Of a stretch of DNA of 64,000 nt, positions 50,617 to 59,087 are shown in pieces (within the stretch, counting starts at the first letter, position 1; each line of letters begins with the position of its first letter). Under the pieces are notes generated by a model. The model saw only the letters and a list, made by a program, of their open reading frames with translations, was not told where the DNA came from and did no database searches. Source of the stretch: Kibdelosporangium philippinense (GTDB lineage: Bacteria; Actinomycetota; Actinomycetes; Mycobacteriales; Pseudonocardiaceae); contig NZ_JAJVCN010000003.1 in the NCBI RefSeq assembly GCF_021390435.2, positions 1,865,501 to 1,929,500 of the forward strand. The letters run 5' to 3'. Both the position numbers and the translations under genes were made by a program.

Positions 50617-51573
50617 GTGGCCGGGAACTCAAGGCGTAAGGGCGCGATGCGGAAGCCCGGCACCAAGAAGGGCGCGGTCGTCGGCTCTGGTGGCCAGCGG
50701 CGCAAGGGCTTGGAAGGCAAGGGCCCGACGCCGAAGGCGCACGAACGCCCGAACCACAAGGCGTACCGCAAGCCAGCGTCGGCGCAGAAGCGTCCGCAGC
50801 AGCGCAAGGACTCGGGCCCGACCTCGGAGCTCGTCGCCGGCCGTAACCCGGTCGTCGAGTGCCTGCGGGCCGAGGTGCCCGCGACCGCGTTGTACGTGGC
50901 GCTCGGTGTGGACGCGGACGAGCGTGTCACCGAGGCTGTGCGAATGGCCGCGGACCGGGGCATCTCGGTGCTCGAGGTTTCCCGGCCCGAGCTGGACAAG
51001 CTGACACACAACGCCGTGCACCAGGGGCTGGCGCTGCAGATCCCGCCATACGAGTACGCGCACCCGGATGACCTGCTGGAAGCAGCCAAGAATTCCGGCG
51101 AGGACGCGCTGCTCGTCGCACTGGACGGGGTCACGGACCCGCGCAACTTGGGCGCCGTGATCCGTTCCGCAGCGGCTTTCGGGGCGCACGGAGTGGTTGT
51201 GCCGCAACGGCGTAGCGCCAGCATCACGGCGGTGGCGTGGCGGACGAGCGCGGGTACGGCGGCCAACCTGCCGGTGGCCGTGGCGACGAACCTCACCCGG
51301 ACGCTGAAGGACTGGGCCGACACCGGGGTGATGGTCGCCGGTCTCGATGCCGACGGGTCGATCACAATCGACGAGCTGGAGCTGGCGAACGGCCCGATCG
51401 TGGTCGTCGTCGGGTCCGAGGGTCGTGGGCTGAGCAGGCTCGTCAAGGAGCGCTGTGACGAGACGGTGTCGATCCCGATGGCAGCGGGTGTCGAGTCGTT
51501 GAACGCCTCGGTGGCCACGAGTGTCGTGCTGGCCGAGATCGCCCGGCGGCGCCGGGTTGCGGGCCGGATCTAA
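50617..51573 (+). CDS. rlmB: 23S rRNA 2'-O-ribose methyltransferase RlmB (SpoU family)
   Basis: 318 aa. A basic, disordered start of about 65 residues precedes the substrate-binding domain (ELVAGRNPVVECLRA, LTHNAVHQGLALQ) and the SPOUT knot: LDGVTDPRNLGAVIRSAAAFG (motif 1), VVVGSEGRGLSRLVKERCD (motif 2) and IPMAAGVESLNASVATSVVL (motif 3). It modifies the peptidyl-transferase-proximal guanosine of 23S rRNA. GTG start two bases after the cysS stop. Confidence 0.94.
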   Translation: MAGNSRRKGAMRKPGTKKGAVVGSGGQRRKGLEGKGPTPKAHERPNHKAYRKPASAQKRPQQRKDSGPTSELVAGRNPVVECLRAEVPATALYVALGVDADERVTEAVRMAADRGISVLEVSRPELDKLTHNAVHQGLALQIPPYEYAHPDDLLEAAKNSGEDALLVALDGVTDPRNLGAVIRSAAAFGAHGVVVPQRRSASITAVAWRTSAGTAANLPVAVATNLTRTLKDWADTGVMVAGLDADGSITIDELELANGPIVVVVGSEGRGLSRLVKERCDETVSIPMAAGVESLNASVATSVVLAEIARRRRVAGRI

Positions 51574-51627
51574 ACGCCGCGAGGGGAACATTTGCGGCGT
51601 CAGATTCCGTGAAGGTGGCCTTCACGG
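51574..51627. terminator. Two hairpins after rlmB
   Basis: ACGCCGC and GCGGCGT (51574-51600) form a 7-bp stem; immediately after, CCGTGAAGG-TGG-CCTTCACGG (51607-51627) forms a 9-bp perfect stem with a 3-nt loop. Together they probably terminate the cysS-rlmB transcript. Confidence 0.65.
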
Positions 51628-51703
51628 CATTCGGGATCGCATCACATTCACCCATTTGGTCGGATAGGGTCGTCGAGGCCCTGTCCTTCCACCGAGGTAC
51701 TCG

Positions 51704-53152
51704 ATGTCGTTCGCCAGCCCGCTGTTCCTGTGGTACTTCCTGCCGACGGTGCTGGTCGGTGTTCTGATCGCGCCGCGCAGCTGGCGCAACGGCATCATCG
51801 CGGTCGCCAGCATCTACTTCTACGCGACCGCCGCGGGCTCGGACACCTGGCTGTTGCTGACCACGATGGTGGTCAACTTCATCGCCGGGCCGTTCCTCGA
51901 ACCCGACCAGTGGGATCGCAACCGCAAGCGGCCCAAAAAGAATTCACGCAGAACGATTCTGTTCTCCGTCATCGCGTTCGACCTCGCGGTGCTGGCGGTC
52001 TGGAAGTACGCCGGGTTCGCCACCCAGCAGATAGACGCGTTGGCGCAGCTCTTCGGCGGCAGCTTCCCAGTGGCCGAACTGGCGCTGCCGATCGGTATCT
52101 CGTTCTACACGTTCCACCACATCTCCTACGCGGTGGACATCTATCGCGGTGAACGGCACGCGGCGCGCAATCCGGTCTCGTTCGTCACCTATATCGCGAT
52201 GTTCCCGCAGCTGATCGCGGGTCCGATCGTGCGATATCGAGAGATCGCGGATCAGCTGCCACAGCAACGCAGTCACCGGCTCGACGACATCGCGGCCGGT
52301 TTCCCCCGGTTCGCGCTGGGGATGTGCAAGAAGGTCATCATCGCGGACTCGCTGTCGCCGTTCGTCAGCGCGTGTTTCGCCACTCCCGACGACCAGATGA
52401 CGTTCGCGATCGCCTGGCTTGGTGCGATCGCGTACACGCTTCAGCTGTACTTCGACTTCTCCGGTTACTCGGACATGGCCATCGGACTCGGCCGGATGCT
52501 CGGTTTCCGGCTGCCGGAGAACTTCGCGCGGCCGTACTCCTCGGTCACGATCACCGAGTTCTGGCGGCGCTGGCACATGTCGCTGTCCCGGTGGTTCCGC
52601 GACTACGTCTATATCCCGCTTGGCGGTAACCGGCATGGCGCGGCGAAGACGTACCGCAATCTCTGCATCGTGTTCGTGCTGACCGGGTTCTGGCACGGCG
52701 CGAACTGGACTTTCTTGGTGTGGGGCCTGTTCCACGGCGCGTTGCTGATCATCGAGCGCGGATTCCACCTCGAAGAGGCTCCGGAACGCCAGGGGGCGAG
52801 GATCGCCCGTCGCGCGCTGACCATGCTGCTGGTGATCATCGGCTGGGTCTACTTCCGTGCCGACGACCTGACCAGCGCGATGACCATGGTCGGGCACATG
52901 TTCCTGCCCGACTTCGACGGTCTGACCGACATCGCCGAGAGCGCGCTGACCAACCAGCGGCTCGTGGTGCTGATCGCGGCGCTGGCGATTCTGTTCATGC
53001 CAGCGCAACCGGTGACTGGGCCGTTGATCGAGTCGTCGCAGAGCAAGCCCGCGACGGTCATCCGGGTCGGTGTGATGACCGTCGGCATGGTCGCCTGCAC
53101 GATCTTGGTTGCATCCGGCACATTCAGCCCGTTCCTCTACAACCAGTTCTAG
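51704..53152 (+). CDS. MBOAT-family O-acyltransferase (AlgI/DltB-like)
   Basis: 482 aa with about ten membrane segments. Family marks are LPIGISFYTFHHISYAVDIYRG, PQLIAGPIVRYREI, YFDFSGYSDMAIGLGRMLGF, ARPYSSVTITEFWRRWHMSLS and the catalytic His331 in GFWHGANW. MBOAT enzymes of this branch acetylate or acylate surface polysaccharides. The SGNH/AlgX-type partner that usually follows is absent; the next genes belong to the ESX locus. The target is unknown. ATG with a weak ribosome site. Confidence 0.9.
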   Translation: MSFASPLFLWYFLPTVLVGVLIAPRSWRNGIIAVASIYFYATAAGSDTWLLLTTMVVNFIAGPFLEPDQWDRNRKRPKKNSRRTILFSVIAFDLAVLAVWKYAGFATQQIDALAQLFGGSFPVAELALPIGISFYTFHHISYAVDIYRGERHAARNPVSFVTYIAMFPQLIAGPIVRYREIADQLPQQRSHRLDDIAAGFPRFALGMCKKVIIADSLSPFVSACFATPDDQMTFAIAWLGAIAYTLQLYFDFSGYSDMAIGLGRMLGFRLPENFARPYSSVTITEFWRRWHMSLSRWFRDYVYIPLGGNRHGAAKTYRNLCIVFVLTGFWHGANWTFLVWGLFHGALLIIERGFHLEEAPERQGARIARRALTMLLVIIGWVYFRADDLTSAMTMVGHMFLPDFDGLTDIAESALTNQRLVVLIAALAILFMPAQPVTGPLIESSQSKPATVIRVGVMTVGMVACTILVASGTFSPFLYNQF

Positions 53153-53273
53153 TGGCGTGGCAAATTTGTGCCACATAGTTGTCTGGGCCAATTGACCCTC
53201 AGTCGATAGCCTCCGCACGGTAAGTGAGAGCGCTTTCGTCCTTTGTTGCGTCTCCCCTGCGAGGAAACTTCAT

Positions 53274-53717
53274 ATGTACGTCGACGACCCTGCAGCCGCC
53301 GACGCGCCGAACACTCCTGCTGCCCATGCCGCGACGACGTTGAGCGAGCGCATGGTGGACGTGGCGGCCATGGATGCCGCGGTCAAATCCGGCCAGGTCA
53401 TGCTCGAACCCGAAGCGGGTCAACGGTTATTGACCACGTTGCGCGGCCAAGCCGACGCCGCGGCCGACTGGCTCAACCGGCTGCGTGGCATGTCGAGGCC
53501 CGTGCCGCTGGGCACCAACTGGGTTGGTGAAGCCATGTCCGGCAAGTTCGAGCGCCGCGCTGACGGCGAAGACGTGTCGTTCGTGAACGTGCTGGCGCAG
53601 TACCACCAGATGCTGCTCAAGGCACACGACACGGTCGACCACGCGATCAAGAGCTACCAGAGCACCGACCGTGCGTCGGCACAGACGTTCCACGGCGTGT
53701 CAGGAGAGCTGGCCTGA
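53274..53717 (+). CDS. Helical ESX-associated protein, first gene of locus 2
   Basis: 147 aa, soluble, helical, without signal peptide. An Ala/Pro-rich start precedes helices from about residue 22 (TTLSERMVDVAAMDAAVKSG) onward. It has no WXG motif. Position before PPE-like and espG genes, and a one-base overlap of its stop with the PPE-like ATG, point to a PE-like partner; no family is recognised with certainty. GAGGAAACTT precedes the ATG. The size and place match the 153 aa first gene of locus 1. Confidence 0.65.
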   Translation: MYVDDPAAADAPNTPAAHAATTLSERMVDVAAMDAAVKSGQVMLEPEAGQRLLTTLRGQADAAADWLNRLRGMSRPVPLGTNWVGEAMSGKFERRADGEDVSFVNVLAQYHQMLLKAHDTVDHAIKSYQSTDRASAQTFHGVSGELA

Positions 53718-55465
53718 TGGCAGAAGATCGGCACCACAGCGGATTCGACCAGGACGAGTTCGAACGCTACGACACGTTCGACTCGCCGGTCGCTGGCGAG
53801 ACCAACCCCGATCGCGAAGGATTCCTCGGCGACTTCGGCCGGTTGCTGGACAAGATCCGGATCGACAACGCGGCGAACAAGCTGGACGACAACGTCTCGC
53901 TCGGCGAAGACCGCGTGATCACCGAGTCTGGAAACTGGGCGGCAGTGCCACACCGGCAGCTGTACGACTCGGTGCACATCAACAACAAACCGGCCGAGGC
54001 GTACGCGCTGGCCAAGGAGTGGACCGACCTCGGCAACATGATGGCGGAGAACTCCCGCGCCATGGACGAGGCGATCCGCGGCACCGAATCCGGCTGGACC
54101 GGCGTCGGCGCGCAGATGGCCCGCGAGTCGACGTTGAAGCTCGCCACCTGGGGCGGCGACGCCGCGCAAACGTCGCAATACATGGGAACCCGCATCGCGG
54201 ACCAGGGCTTGGCGACCGAACGTGCGAAGGCCGCGATGCCCGAGCCACTCGAGTTCGACTACCGGGCGATGCTCGAGCAGGGCTTCCGCTCGGGCGGTCT
54301 CGCCGGTTTCATGTCCGCTGCCAAGGATGTCCAGGTTGCCAGCGAACAGTCCCGGGCGGCGCACGAGCAGGCCGCGCGGGTGATGAGCACCATGGAGAAC
54401 GAGTCACGGTCTGTTGACGAGACGACGCCGCGGTTCGTGGTTCCGCCGGACGCGACGTCTGGCGACAGTGGCCCGGTGAACGGCCTGCTGCGCTCGCCTT
54501 TGGGCGCGAGCGATCCCACGGCGGTGTCGCAGACCAGCTCGCCGAACGGGTTCAGCGGCGCCGGATTGGGCGGGCCAGGCGGCGCGGGTACCGGCGGCAC
54601 GGGCGGAATTCCCGGCGGACTCGGCGGTGCCGGTGGCCAGGGCGGGTTCCCAGGCGGCGGGCCCAGCGGTGCCGGTGGCTCAGGCGGTTTCCCTGGTGGC
54701 TCAGGCGGTTTTCCCGGCGGCGGCCAGGGTGGCTTTCCTGGCGGCTCAGGCTTCCCTGGTGGCGGCGGGCCGGGCTTTCCTGGCGGTTTCCCTGGCCCCG
54801 GTGGCATTCCCAGCGGTTCCGGCTCGGGTTCCCCCATTCCCAGCACTGGGACCAGTGCGTCCGGGTTCACGCCGCCACCGATCCCCGGCACCGGCGGTGG
54901 ACTGCCGAACGACTCGATCAGCCGGGGCAGCACCTTCACCCCACCGAACATCGGCATGCCGAACATCCCTGACGGGCTGTACAACCCGAACACGGGGTCG
55001 AAGAGTCCTTACATCCCGCCCGCCATCACCTCCGGCAACCTGCCGCCGACGTTCTTCTCCCCGATCACGGGCGACACCAACGCACCGCGCCTGAACTACG
55101 CGGGCGGCGGCATCCCTACCGGTGGCGCGAGCAGCGGCGCGTTCGTGCCGCGTGGAATCGGCGGCGGTGGAATCGGCGGCGGCTTCAGCGCGCCGGGCGG
55201 CGCCGCGGGTATCGGCGCGCTCACAGCCGCCGAGGAAGCAGCGATGCGCAGCAACAACAACGTGGCTGGCCGGGCTGGTGCGGCGGGTGCGCCCGGGATG
55301 GGCATGGGCCCGATGGGCGGCGCACATCGCGGCGAAGAGGACAAAGAGCACCGCTCGAAGTACGCCACGGGCGAGAAGATCGTCGAGGAGCCCGGCCGGA
55401 TGGTGCCGCTCGTCATCGGCGAGAAGACCGCCAAGCAGCACAGAGAAGAGCAGCAGCAGACGTGA
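53717..55465 (+). CDS. PPE-like ESX substrate with long Gly-Pro-Phe repeat region, locus 2
   Basis: 582 aa. The first 240 residues are helical, with a WTG motif in RGTESGWTGVGAQMARESTLKL and AMPEPLEFDYRAMLEQGFRSGG, aligning with the locus 1 protein. Residues about 270-370 are collagen-like runs of GG, GFPGG and GPGG; the last third is Pro/Asn-rich with an acidic-basic end. Coupled by overlap to the genes on both sides. Export by an ESX system is inferred; no core genes (eccA-E) are in the window. Confidence 0.78.
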   Translation: MAEDRHHSGFDQDEFERYDTFDSPVAGETNPDREGFLGDFGRLLDKIRIDNAANKLDDNVSLGEDRVITESGNWAAVPHRQLYDSVHINNKPAEAYALAKEWTDLGNMMAENSRAMDEAIRGTESGWTGVGAQMARESTLKLATWGGDAAQTSQYMGTRIADQGLATERAKAAMPEPLEFDYRAMLEQGFRSGGLAGFMSAAKDVQVASEQSRAAHEQAARVMSTMENESRSVDETTPRFVVPPDATSGDSGPVNGLLRSPLGASDPTAVSQTSSPNGFSGAGLGGPGGAGTGGTGGIPGGLGGAGGQGGFPGGGPSGAGGSGGFPGGSGGFPGGGQGGFPGGSGFPGGGGPGFPGGFPGPGGIPSGSGSGSPIPSTGTSASGFTPPPIPGTGGGLPNDSISRGSTFTPPNIGMPNIPDGLYNPNTGSKSPYIPPAITSGNLPPTFFSPITGDTNAPRLNYAGGGIPTGGASSGAFVPRGIGGGGIGGGFSAPGGAAGIGALTAAEEAAMRSNNNVAGRAGAAGAPGMGMGPMGGAHRGEEDKEHRSKYATGEKIVEEPGRMVPLVIGEKTAKQHREEQQQT

Positions 55466-56217
55466 CGGACTTCAGTGTGTCCACACGGGAATTCGACTTC
55501 CTGTGGGAGCACCTAGAGCTCGGGCGCATGCCGTATCCGATCGACGTGCCAAGCAACGGCGCGACGATGAGCGAGCGGAACAGAATGCGCGCTGAGGCCA
55601 TCGATGCCTTGGCGGACAGGGGTTTGCTGCGCGGCCGTCTGCCTGAACTGCTTCAGGTGCTTGCGGCGCCCACGGTGTCGGTCGATACCGTGGGCTTCGC
55701 CGACGGCCCGATCAGAGGCCTGGCCGCGGCGAACGGAAGCCAAGGCGTGCTGGCCACAGTGGACGATGACACGGTGTCGGTCAAGGAAATCCGCCACACT
55801 TCACTGCCGTGGTCCATTGTGGACGTCCTTCCCGCAGGTGAGGCTAGCACGGGGAACGCGATTTCCGTGCCACATCAGGTTGTGCAGCGTGCGATCGACG
55901 GCGACGATGACGATCCGTTCGGCGAGGACGACGAACACAGCGTCCTTGTGCGTCACGGGGTCAGTGCTCAGGACGCGACGGACCTGCTTGAGCTGGCCGA
56001 CCGCCGTGTCCGAGGTGGACAGTTCGGCGTGACGACGGCCAGTCGGGCAACCAGCACGCGGCCAAGCAGGCAAACCCGGTCGAAAACCATGATCACGTGG
56101 TTCGACACCAAGGCAGGGCGGTATCTGATGGTGCACGACGGCGCGTGGGTCAGCATCGCGCCTGCTGGCGCCGACCGGATCGCGAACCGTATCGACGAAC
56201 TGCTGCGCGCAGCCTGA
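55462..56217 (+). CDS. EspG-family ESX chaperone, locus 2
   Basis: 251 aa. The start FDFLWEHLELGRMPYPIDV, the middle RGGQFGVTTA and the end TWFDTKAGRYLMVHDGAWVSIAPAGADR match the EspG protein of locus 1 (16326-17054). The GTG overlaps the PPE-like stop (GTGA). A central acidic patch (DGDDDDPFGEDDE) is unlike locus 1. Role: cytosolic chaperone for the cognate PPE protein. Confidence 0.8.
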   Translation: MTDFSVSTREFDFLWEHLELGRMPYPIDVPSNGATMSERNRMRAEAIDALADRGLLRGRLPELLQVLAAPTVSVDTVGFADGPIRGLAAANGSQGVLATVDDDTVSVKEIRHTSLPWSIVDVLPAGEASTGNAISVPHQVVQRAIDGDDDDPFGEDDEHSVLVRHGVSAQDATDLLELADRRVRGGQFGVTTASRATSTRPSRQTRSKTMITWFDTKAGRYLMVHDGAWVSIAPAGADRIANRIDELLRAA

Positions 56218-56230
56218 AAGCGAGACCCTG

Positions 56231-56737
56231 GTGACAGAAGCGATCAACGACTGGATGGCCGGGTTCGAAGCCCGAATAGCCGAACTGCAGCAGAAATCGG
56301 CCACCCTGCAGCAAAACATAGCCGCCTCCGGCGCCACCGCGACCTCCCCCGACGGCAGCGTACGAGTGACGGTCGGCCCAACGGGAGCGTTGGAAAACCT
56401 GCAACTGGCGCCATCGACAACGCGTTATCCACCAGCCGAGCTAGCCGGAATCATCATGCGCGCAGCCGCGGAAGCGCAGCGAGAGGCCGCACACCGCGTC
56501 GCACAGGCATTCGCCCCAGTCGCCGAAGGCACAGACGCGATGCGAATGCTGCAGGAATTCCTGCCACCCCCACCGGAACACATTTCCGACGCCCCGGTGG
56601 ACGGCCTTGCCGGAGTCGACGACATCGACGAGCCGCCGCCACCGCCAGCACAGCCTGCACCACCCGTGGCGCCCCCGCCCCGCCCCACCCGTCGACCCTC
56701 CACACAGGACGACGACGACTTCGAGCAGCCTTGGTGA
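56231..56737 (+). CDS. YbaB/EbfC-family protein in ESX locus
   Basis: 168 aa. A coiled helix (FEARIAELQQKSATLQQNIA), the YbaB beta-hairpin (DGSVRVTVGPTGALENLQL) and a second long helix (AGIIMRAAAEAQREAAHRVAQAF) are followed by a Pro-rich acidic tail. YbaB proteins bind DNA loosely, but copies in ESX loci have an unknown role. GTG start 13 nt after espG, same transcript. Confidence 0.78.
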   Translation: MTEAINDWMAGFEARIAELQQKSATLQQNIAASGATATSPDGSVRVTVGPTGALENLQLAPSTTRYPPAELAGIIMRAAAEAQREAAHRVAQAFAPVAEGTDAMRMLQEFLPPPPEHISDAPVDGLAGVDDIDEPPPPPAQPAPPVAPPPRPTRRPSTQDDDDFEQPW

Positions 56738-56752
56738 CGTTGGGAGCACACA

Positions 56753-57064
56753 GTGCCTGATCAGAGCTATGCGGTGGTCACCGACGAGCTGCGCACGTTC
56801 GCGAAGTCGTTGCGCGACACCGCCGAAAAGGTCACGACGTCAGCAGCCGCGGTGCGTGGCGTGAGCTACAACGTGACCACATGGGGAATCGTCGGCCAGC
56901 TGTTCTCCATCGGCGCACGCAAAGCCACCGGCGACGCAAGCGCAGCGTTGGAGAAAGGCGCGGCAAGCATCCGCGACGCCGCAACCGGCGTGGACAACTC
57001 AGCACAGGCGTACACGGACAACGACACGTTCCTCGTGAACAACAACTTCGGGGGCGACAAGTGA
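56753..57064 (+). CDS. Small ESX-type helical protein (type VII target, EspC/DUF2580-like)
   Basis: 103 aa, no signal peptide. Two helices (VVTDELRTFAKSLRDTAEKVTTSAAAV and ASAALEKGAASIRDAATGVDNSAQAYTDND) flank a short hydrophobic turn (WGIVGQLFSIGAR), like small ESX-secreted proteins of the DUF2580 type. The C-terminal YTDND resembles the YxxxD/E export signal in spacing. The stop overlaps the next GTG (GTGA). Confidence 0.7.
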   Translation: MPDQSYAVVTDELRTFAKSLRDTAEKVTTSAAAVRGVSYNVTTWGIVGQLFSIGARKATGDASAALEKGAASIRDAATGVDNSAQAYTDNDTFLVNNNFGGDK

Positions 57065-58551
57065 GTACCGAGGCGAAGACCGAAGAAGAGGTCAAACAGG
57101 CCTACGAGTACTCGAATTTCAGGCTGGACGACGACAACAAATTCGCGGGCGGCGGCATTGTCGAGTCCTTCGCGGAGCTTGTCGGCGCGGTCAAACAAGA
57201 AGGAAAGAACGACGCGGCGCAGATCGCGGTCGCTGGCGTGACAGTCGGCCTCGATGTGCTCGGCATGGTTCTCGACCCACTCGGGACCGTGCTGGCGGCT
57301 GGTGTCGGCTGGCTGATCGAGCACATCGGCTTCCTGCGTGAACCGCTGGACCTGCTGATGGGCGACCCGGACGCGATCAAAGCAAACGCGGCCCTGCTGC
57401 AAATGGAAGCCGCCAAGTTCAAGCAGTACGCCGCAGAACACGATCAAGCACTGGCGGCGGTGGCAGGCTGGCAGGGCGAAGCAGCCGACACGTTCCGCAA
57501 GAGCATGCGTGACCTGTCCAAGGAATTGCAGTCGTACGGCGAAATCGTCTCCGGCACCTCGGGTACAACGGTGAACATGGGCGTCGCCGTCGCCGCGACC
57601 CGGGCGCTCGTGCGTGACATCATCGCCACCCTGATCGGCGGCCTGATCGCCGGAGCACTGGCAGCGGTGGCGGCGGCATTCTTCACCTTCGGCGCGTCCA
57701 TCGCCGGATTCATCGCCACGGCAATAGGTCTGGCGGCATCGACGGCAGCCAAGATCGCCAAGCTGATCTCGAAGGTGACCGGAATCGTCAGCAGGATGTC
57801 CAAGCGGATGGCGGACCTCTCGCAATACATGGCCGACGTGGCCAAGCGAATGGAACGCTTCGCCGACGCCGCCCGCCGAAACCCCTGGCGCCCCGGAGGA
57901 AGCTGGCAGAACCCGTCGGACGACTTGGCAAACCTGCCGCCGTTCAAGACTTCGCCCAGCTCCGCACCTCCGCCGCCCCCGAAACGTGCCGATTCCGCAC
58001 CACCCGACTTCGCGGTGCCGCCGCCCCCGAAAACCCCGGAGCCAACACCTCCCCCACGCGCGAACTCGTTGCCTGCCGACGGAACTCCCCCGCCACCACC
58101 ACCCAAGCGCCAGGACACGGCACCTGCGGGCACCTCGACCTCCAGCACCACACCCAAGGTCGACGACGCACCCCCGCCACCCCCGAAGCGGGCGGACACG
58201 ATGCCGAACATGCCGCCGCCCAAGGCTGTGCCTGAGAGTTCATGGTCCGCGTGGACGGCTGGCGGTTACCGCAACCAGGAACAGCTGATGCGACCGATCA
58301 ACGAGCTGAACCGCTTGCCACAGCAGGCAATCGCGGACATCGCCCGAAGGCTGTTCGGAAACAAGCACAGCAATGAGGTGCTGTCAGCTTTGGAGGCCGC
58401 GAAGAACATCCGCGAGCCAAGCCACATGGTGACCGTGGGCGGCATGCAAATCCCGCTCGGCGCATTCGGAGCCTCATTCAGCCAGATGGCCAACGAAGCG
58501 ACGAAGGCAGACGACGGCCGCGAAGAAGCCCGCGAAGCCGCAGGCGCCTGA
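57061..58551 (+). CDS. WXG-like ESX substrate with membrane-active middle and Pro-rich repeats
   Basis: 496 aa. The middle has AEHDQALAAVAGWQGEAADTFRKSM, a WXG turn in a helical bundle, then two hydrophobic stretches (ALVRDIIATLIGGLIAGALAAVAAAFF onward) that could insert in membranes, and a tail with repeats of PPPPPKRADS/T. The last 100 residues are again folded (SWSAWTAGGYRNQEQLMRPINELN). The GTG at 57061 gives coupling with the preceding gene. It looks like a polymorphic-toxin-like ESX cargo in layout, but no toxin domain is recognised. Confidence 0.68.
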   Translation: MSTEAKTEEEVKQAYEYSNFRLDDDNKFAGGGIVESFAELVGAVKQEGKNDAAQIAVAGVTVGLDVLGMVLDPLGTVLAAGVGWLIEHIGFLREPLDLLMGDPDAIKANAALLQMEAAKFKQYAAEHDQALAAVAGWQGEAADTFRKSMRDLSKELQSYGEIVSGTSGTTVNMGVAVAATRALVRDIIATLIGGLIAGALAAVAAAFFTFGASIAGFIATAIGLAASTAAKIAKLISKVTGIVSRMSKRMADLSQYMADVAKRMERFADAARRNPWRPGGSWQNPSDDLANLPPFKTSPSSAPPPPPKRADSAPPDFAVPPPPKTPEPTPPPRANSLPADGTPPPPPPKRQDTAPAGTSTSSTTPKVDDAPPPPPKRADTMPNMPPPKAVPESSWSAWTAGGYRNQEQLMRPINELNRLPQQAIADIARRLFGNKHSNEVLSALEAAKNIREPSHMVTVGGMQIPLGAFGASFSQMANEATKADDGREEAREAAGA

Positions 58552-58556
58552 TAAAC

Positions 58557-58604
58557 CCTCGTGAGTGGTTATCCACGTTCTAACACTGATAACCACTCAC
58601 GAGG
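58557..58604. repeat. Dispersed palindrome, copy 3 (17-bp arms)
   Basis: CCTCGTGAGTGGTTATC and its exact complement flank 14 nt containing GTTCTAAC, the reverse complement of the GTTAGAAC core of copies 1 and 2. It starts 5 nt after the ESX gene stop and abuts the broken end of the SDR remnant, supplying that frame with a TAG stop. Confidence 0.9.
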
Positions 58605-59032
58605 TTTTTACAGGAACGACTTCCGATAGTGATGATCCGGCCGTCCGTCCCGAGATGCGCGGCCGCGGCCTGGGACGCAACGAAAGCCGCCTTCACATTG
58701 ACATTCACAACGAAGTCGAAGTCCGATATGGACAGTTCAGCGATGGGCGCGAACGCCGCCGCACCCGCGTTGTTGACCAGAATGTCCAAGCGACCGAACT
58801 CCGCCACGGTCTGGGACACCGCATCCTTGATCGCTTCCGCCGATGCGCTGTCCGCCTGGATCGCCAGTGCGCGGCGGCCGGTTTCCTTGATCTGTTCGAC
58901 CACGTCCGCGGCGCGGTCCGCGCTTTGGTTGTAGGTGAACGCGACGTCGGCGCCGTCCTGTGCGAGACGGATCGCTGTCGCCGCGCCGATTCCCCTGCTA
59001 CCCCCGGTGATCAGGGCGACCTTTGTGTTCAT
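58580..59032 (-). pseudogene. Short-chain dehydrogenase, 3'-truncated remnant
   Basis: The first about 140 residues are a normal SDR: VALITGGSRGIGAAT (cofactor loop), LDILVNNAGAAAF and GRIITIGS. The chain then stops being SDR-like (CKNLVSGYQC) as it enters the dispersed palindrome and ends there. The catalytic Tyr-x3-Lys and the substrate half, about 100 residues, are missing, so no enzyme is expected. The ATG start is intact. Confidence 0.85.
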
Positions 59033-59087
59033 AGGTCTATGAAAGCTTGCTCTGGCAAGGAGTTCTGGCGGCTATCCGACACGGCGC

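Noticed and set aside
51944..53218. Long minus-strand open frame opposite the MBOAT gene
   Set aside because: Antisense shadow; the product is His/Arg/Glu-rich without homology.
53230..53243. GAGAGCGCTTTC, LacI-operator-like
   Set aside because: Short and imperfect, with no LacI-family gene nearby; it may occur by chance.
54541..54830. Repeated GGCGG/TTCCC units, checked as a CRISPR or minisatellite
   Set aside because: They are the Gly-Pro-Phe codons of the PPE-like protein in frame, with irregular spacing and no spacers.
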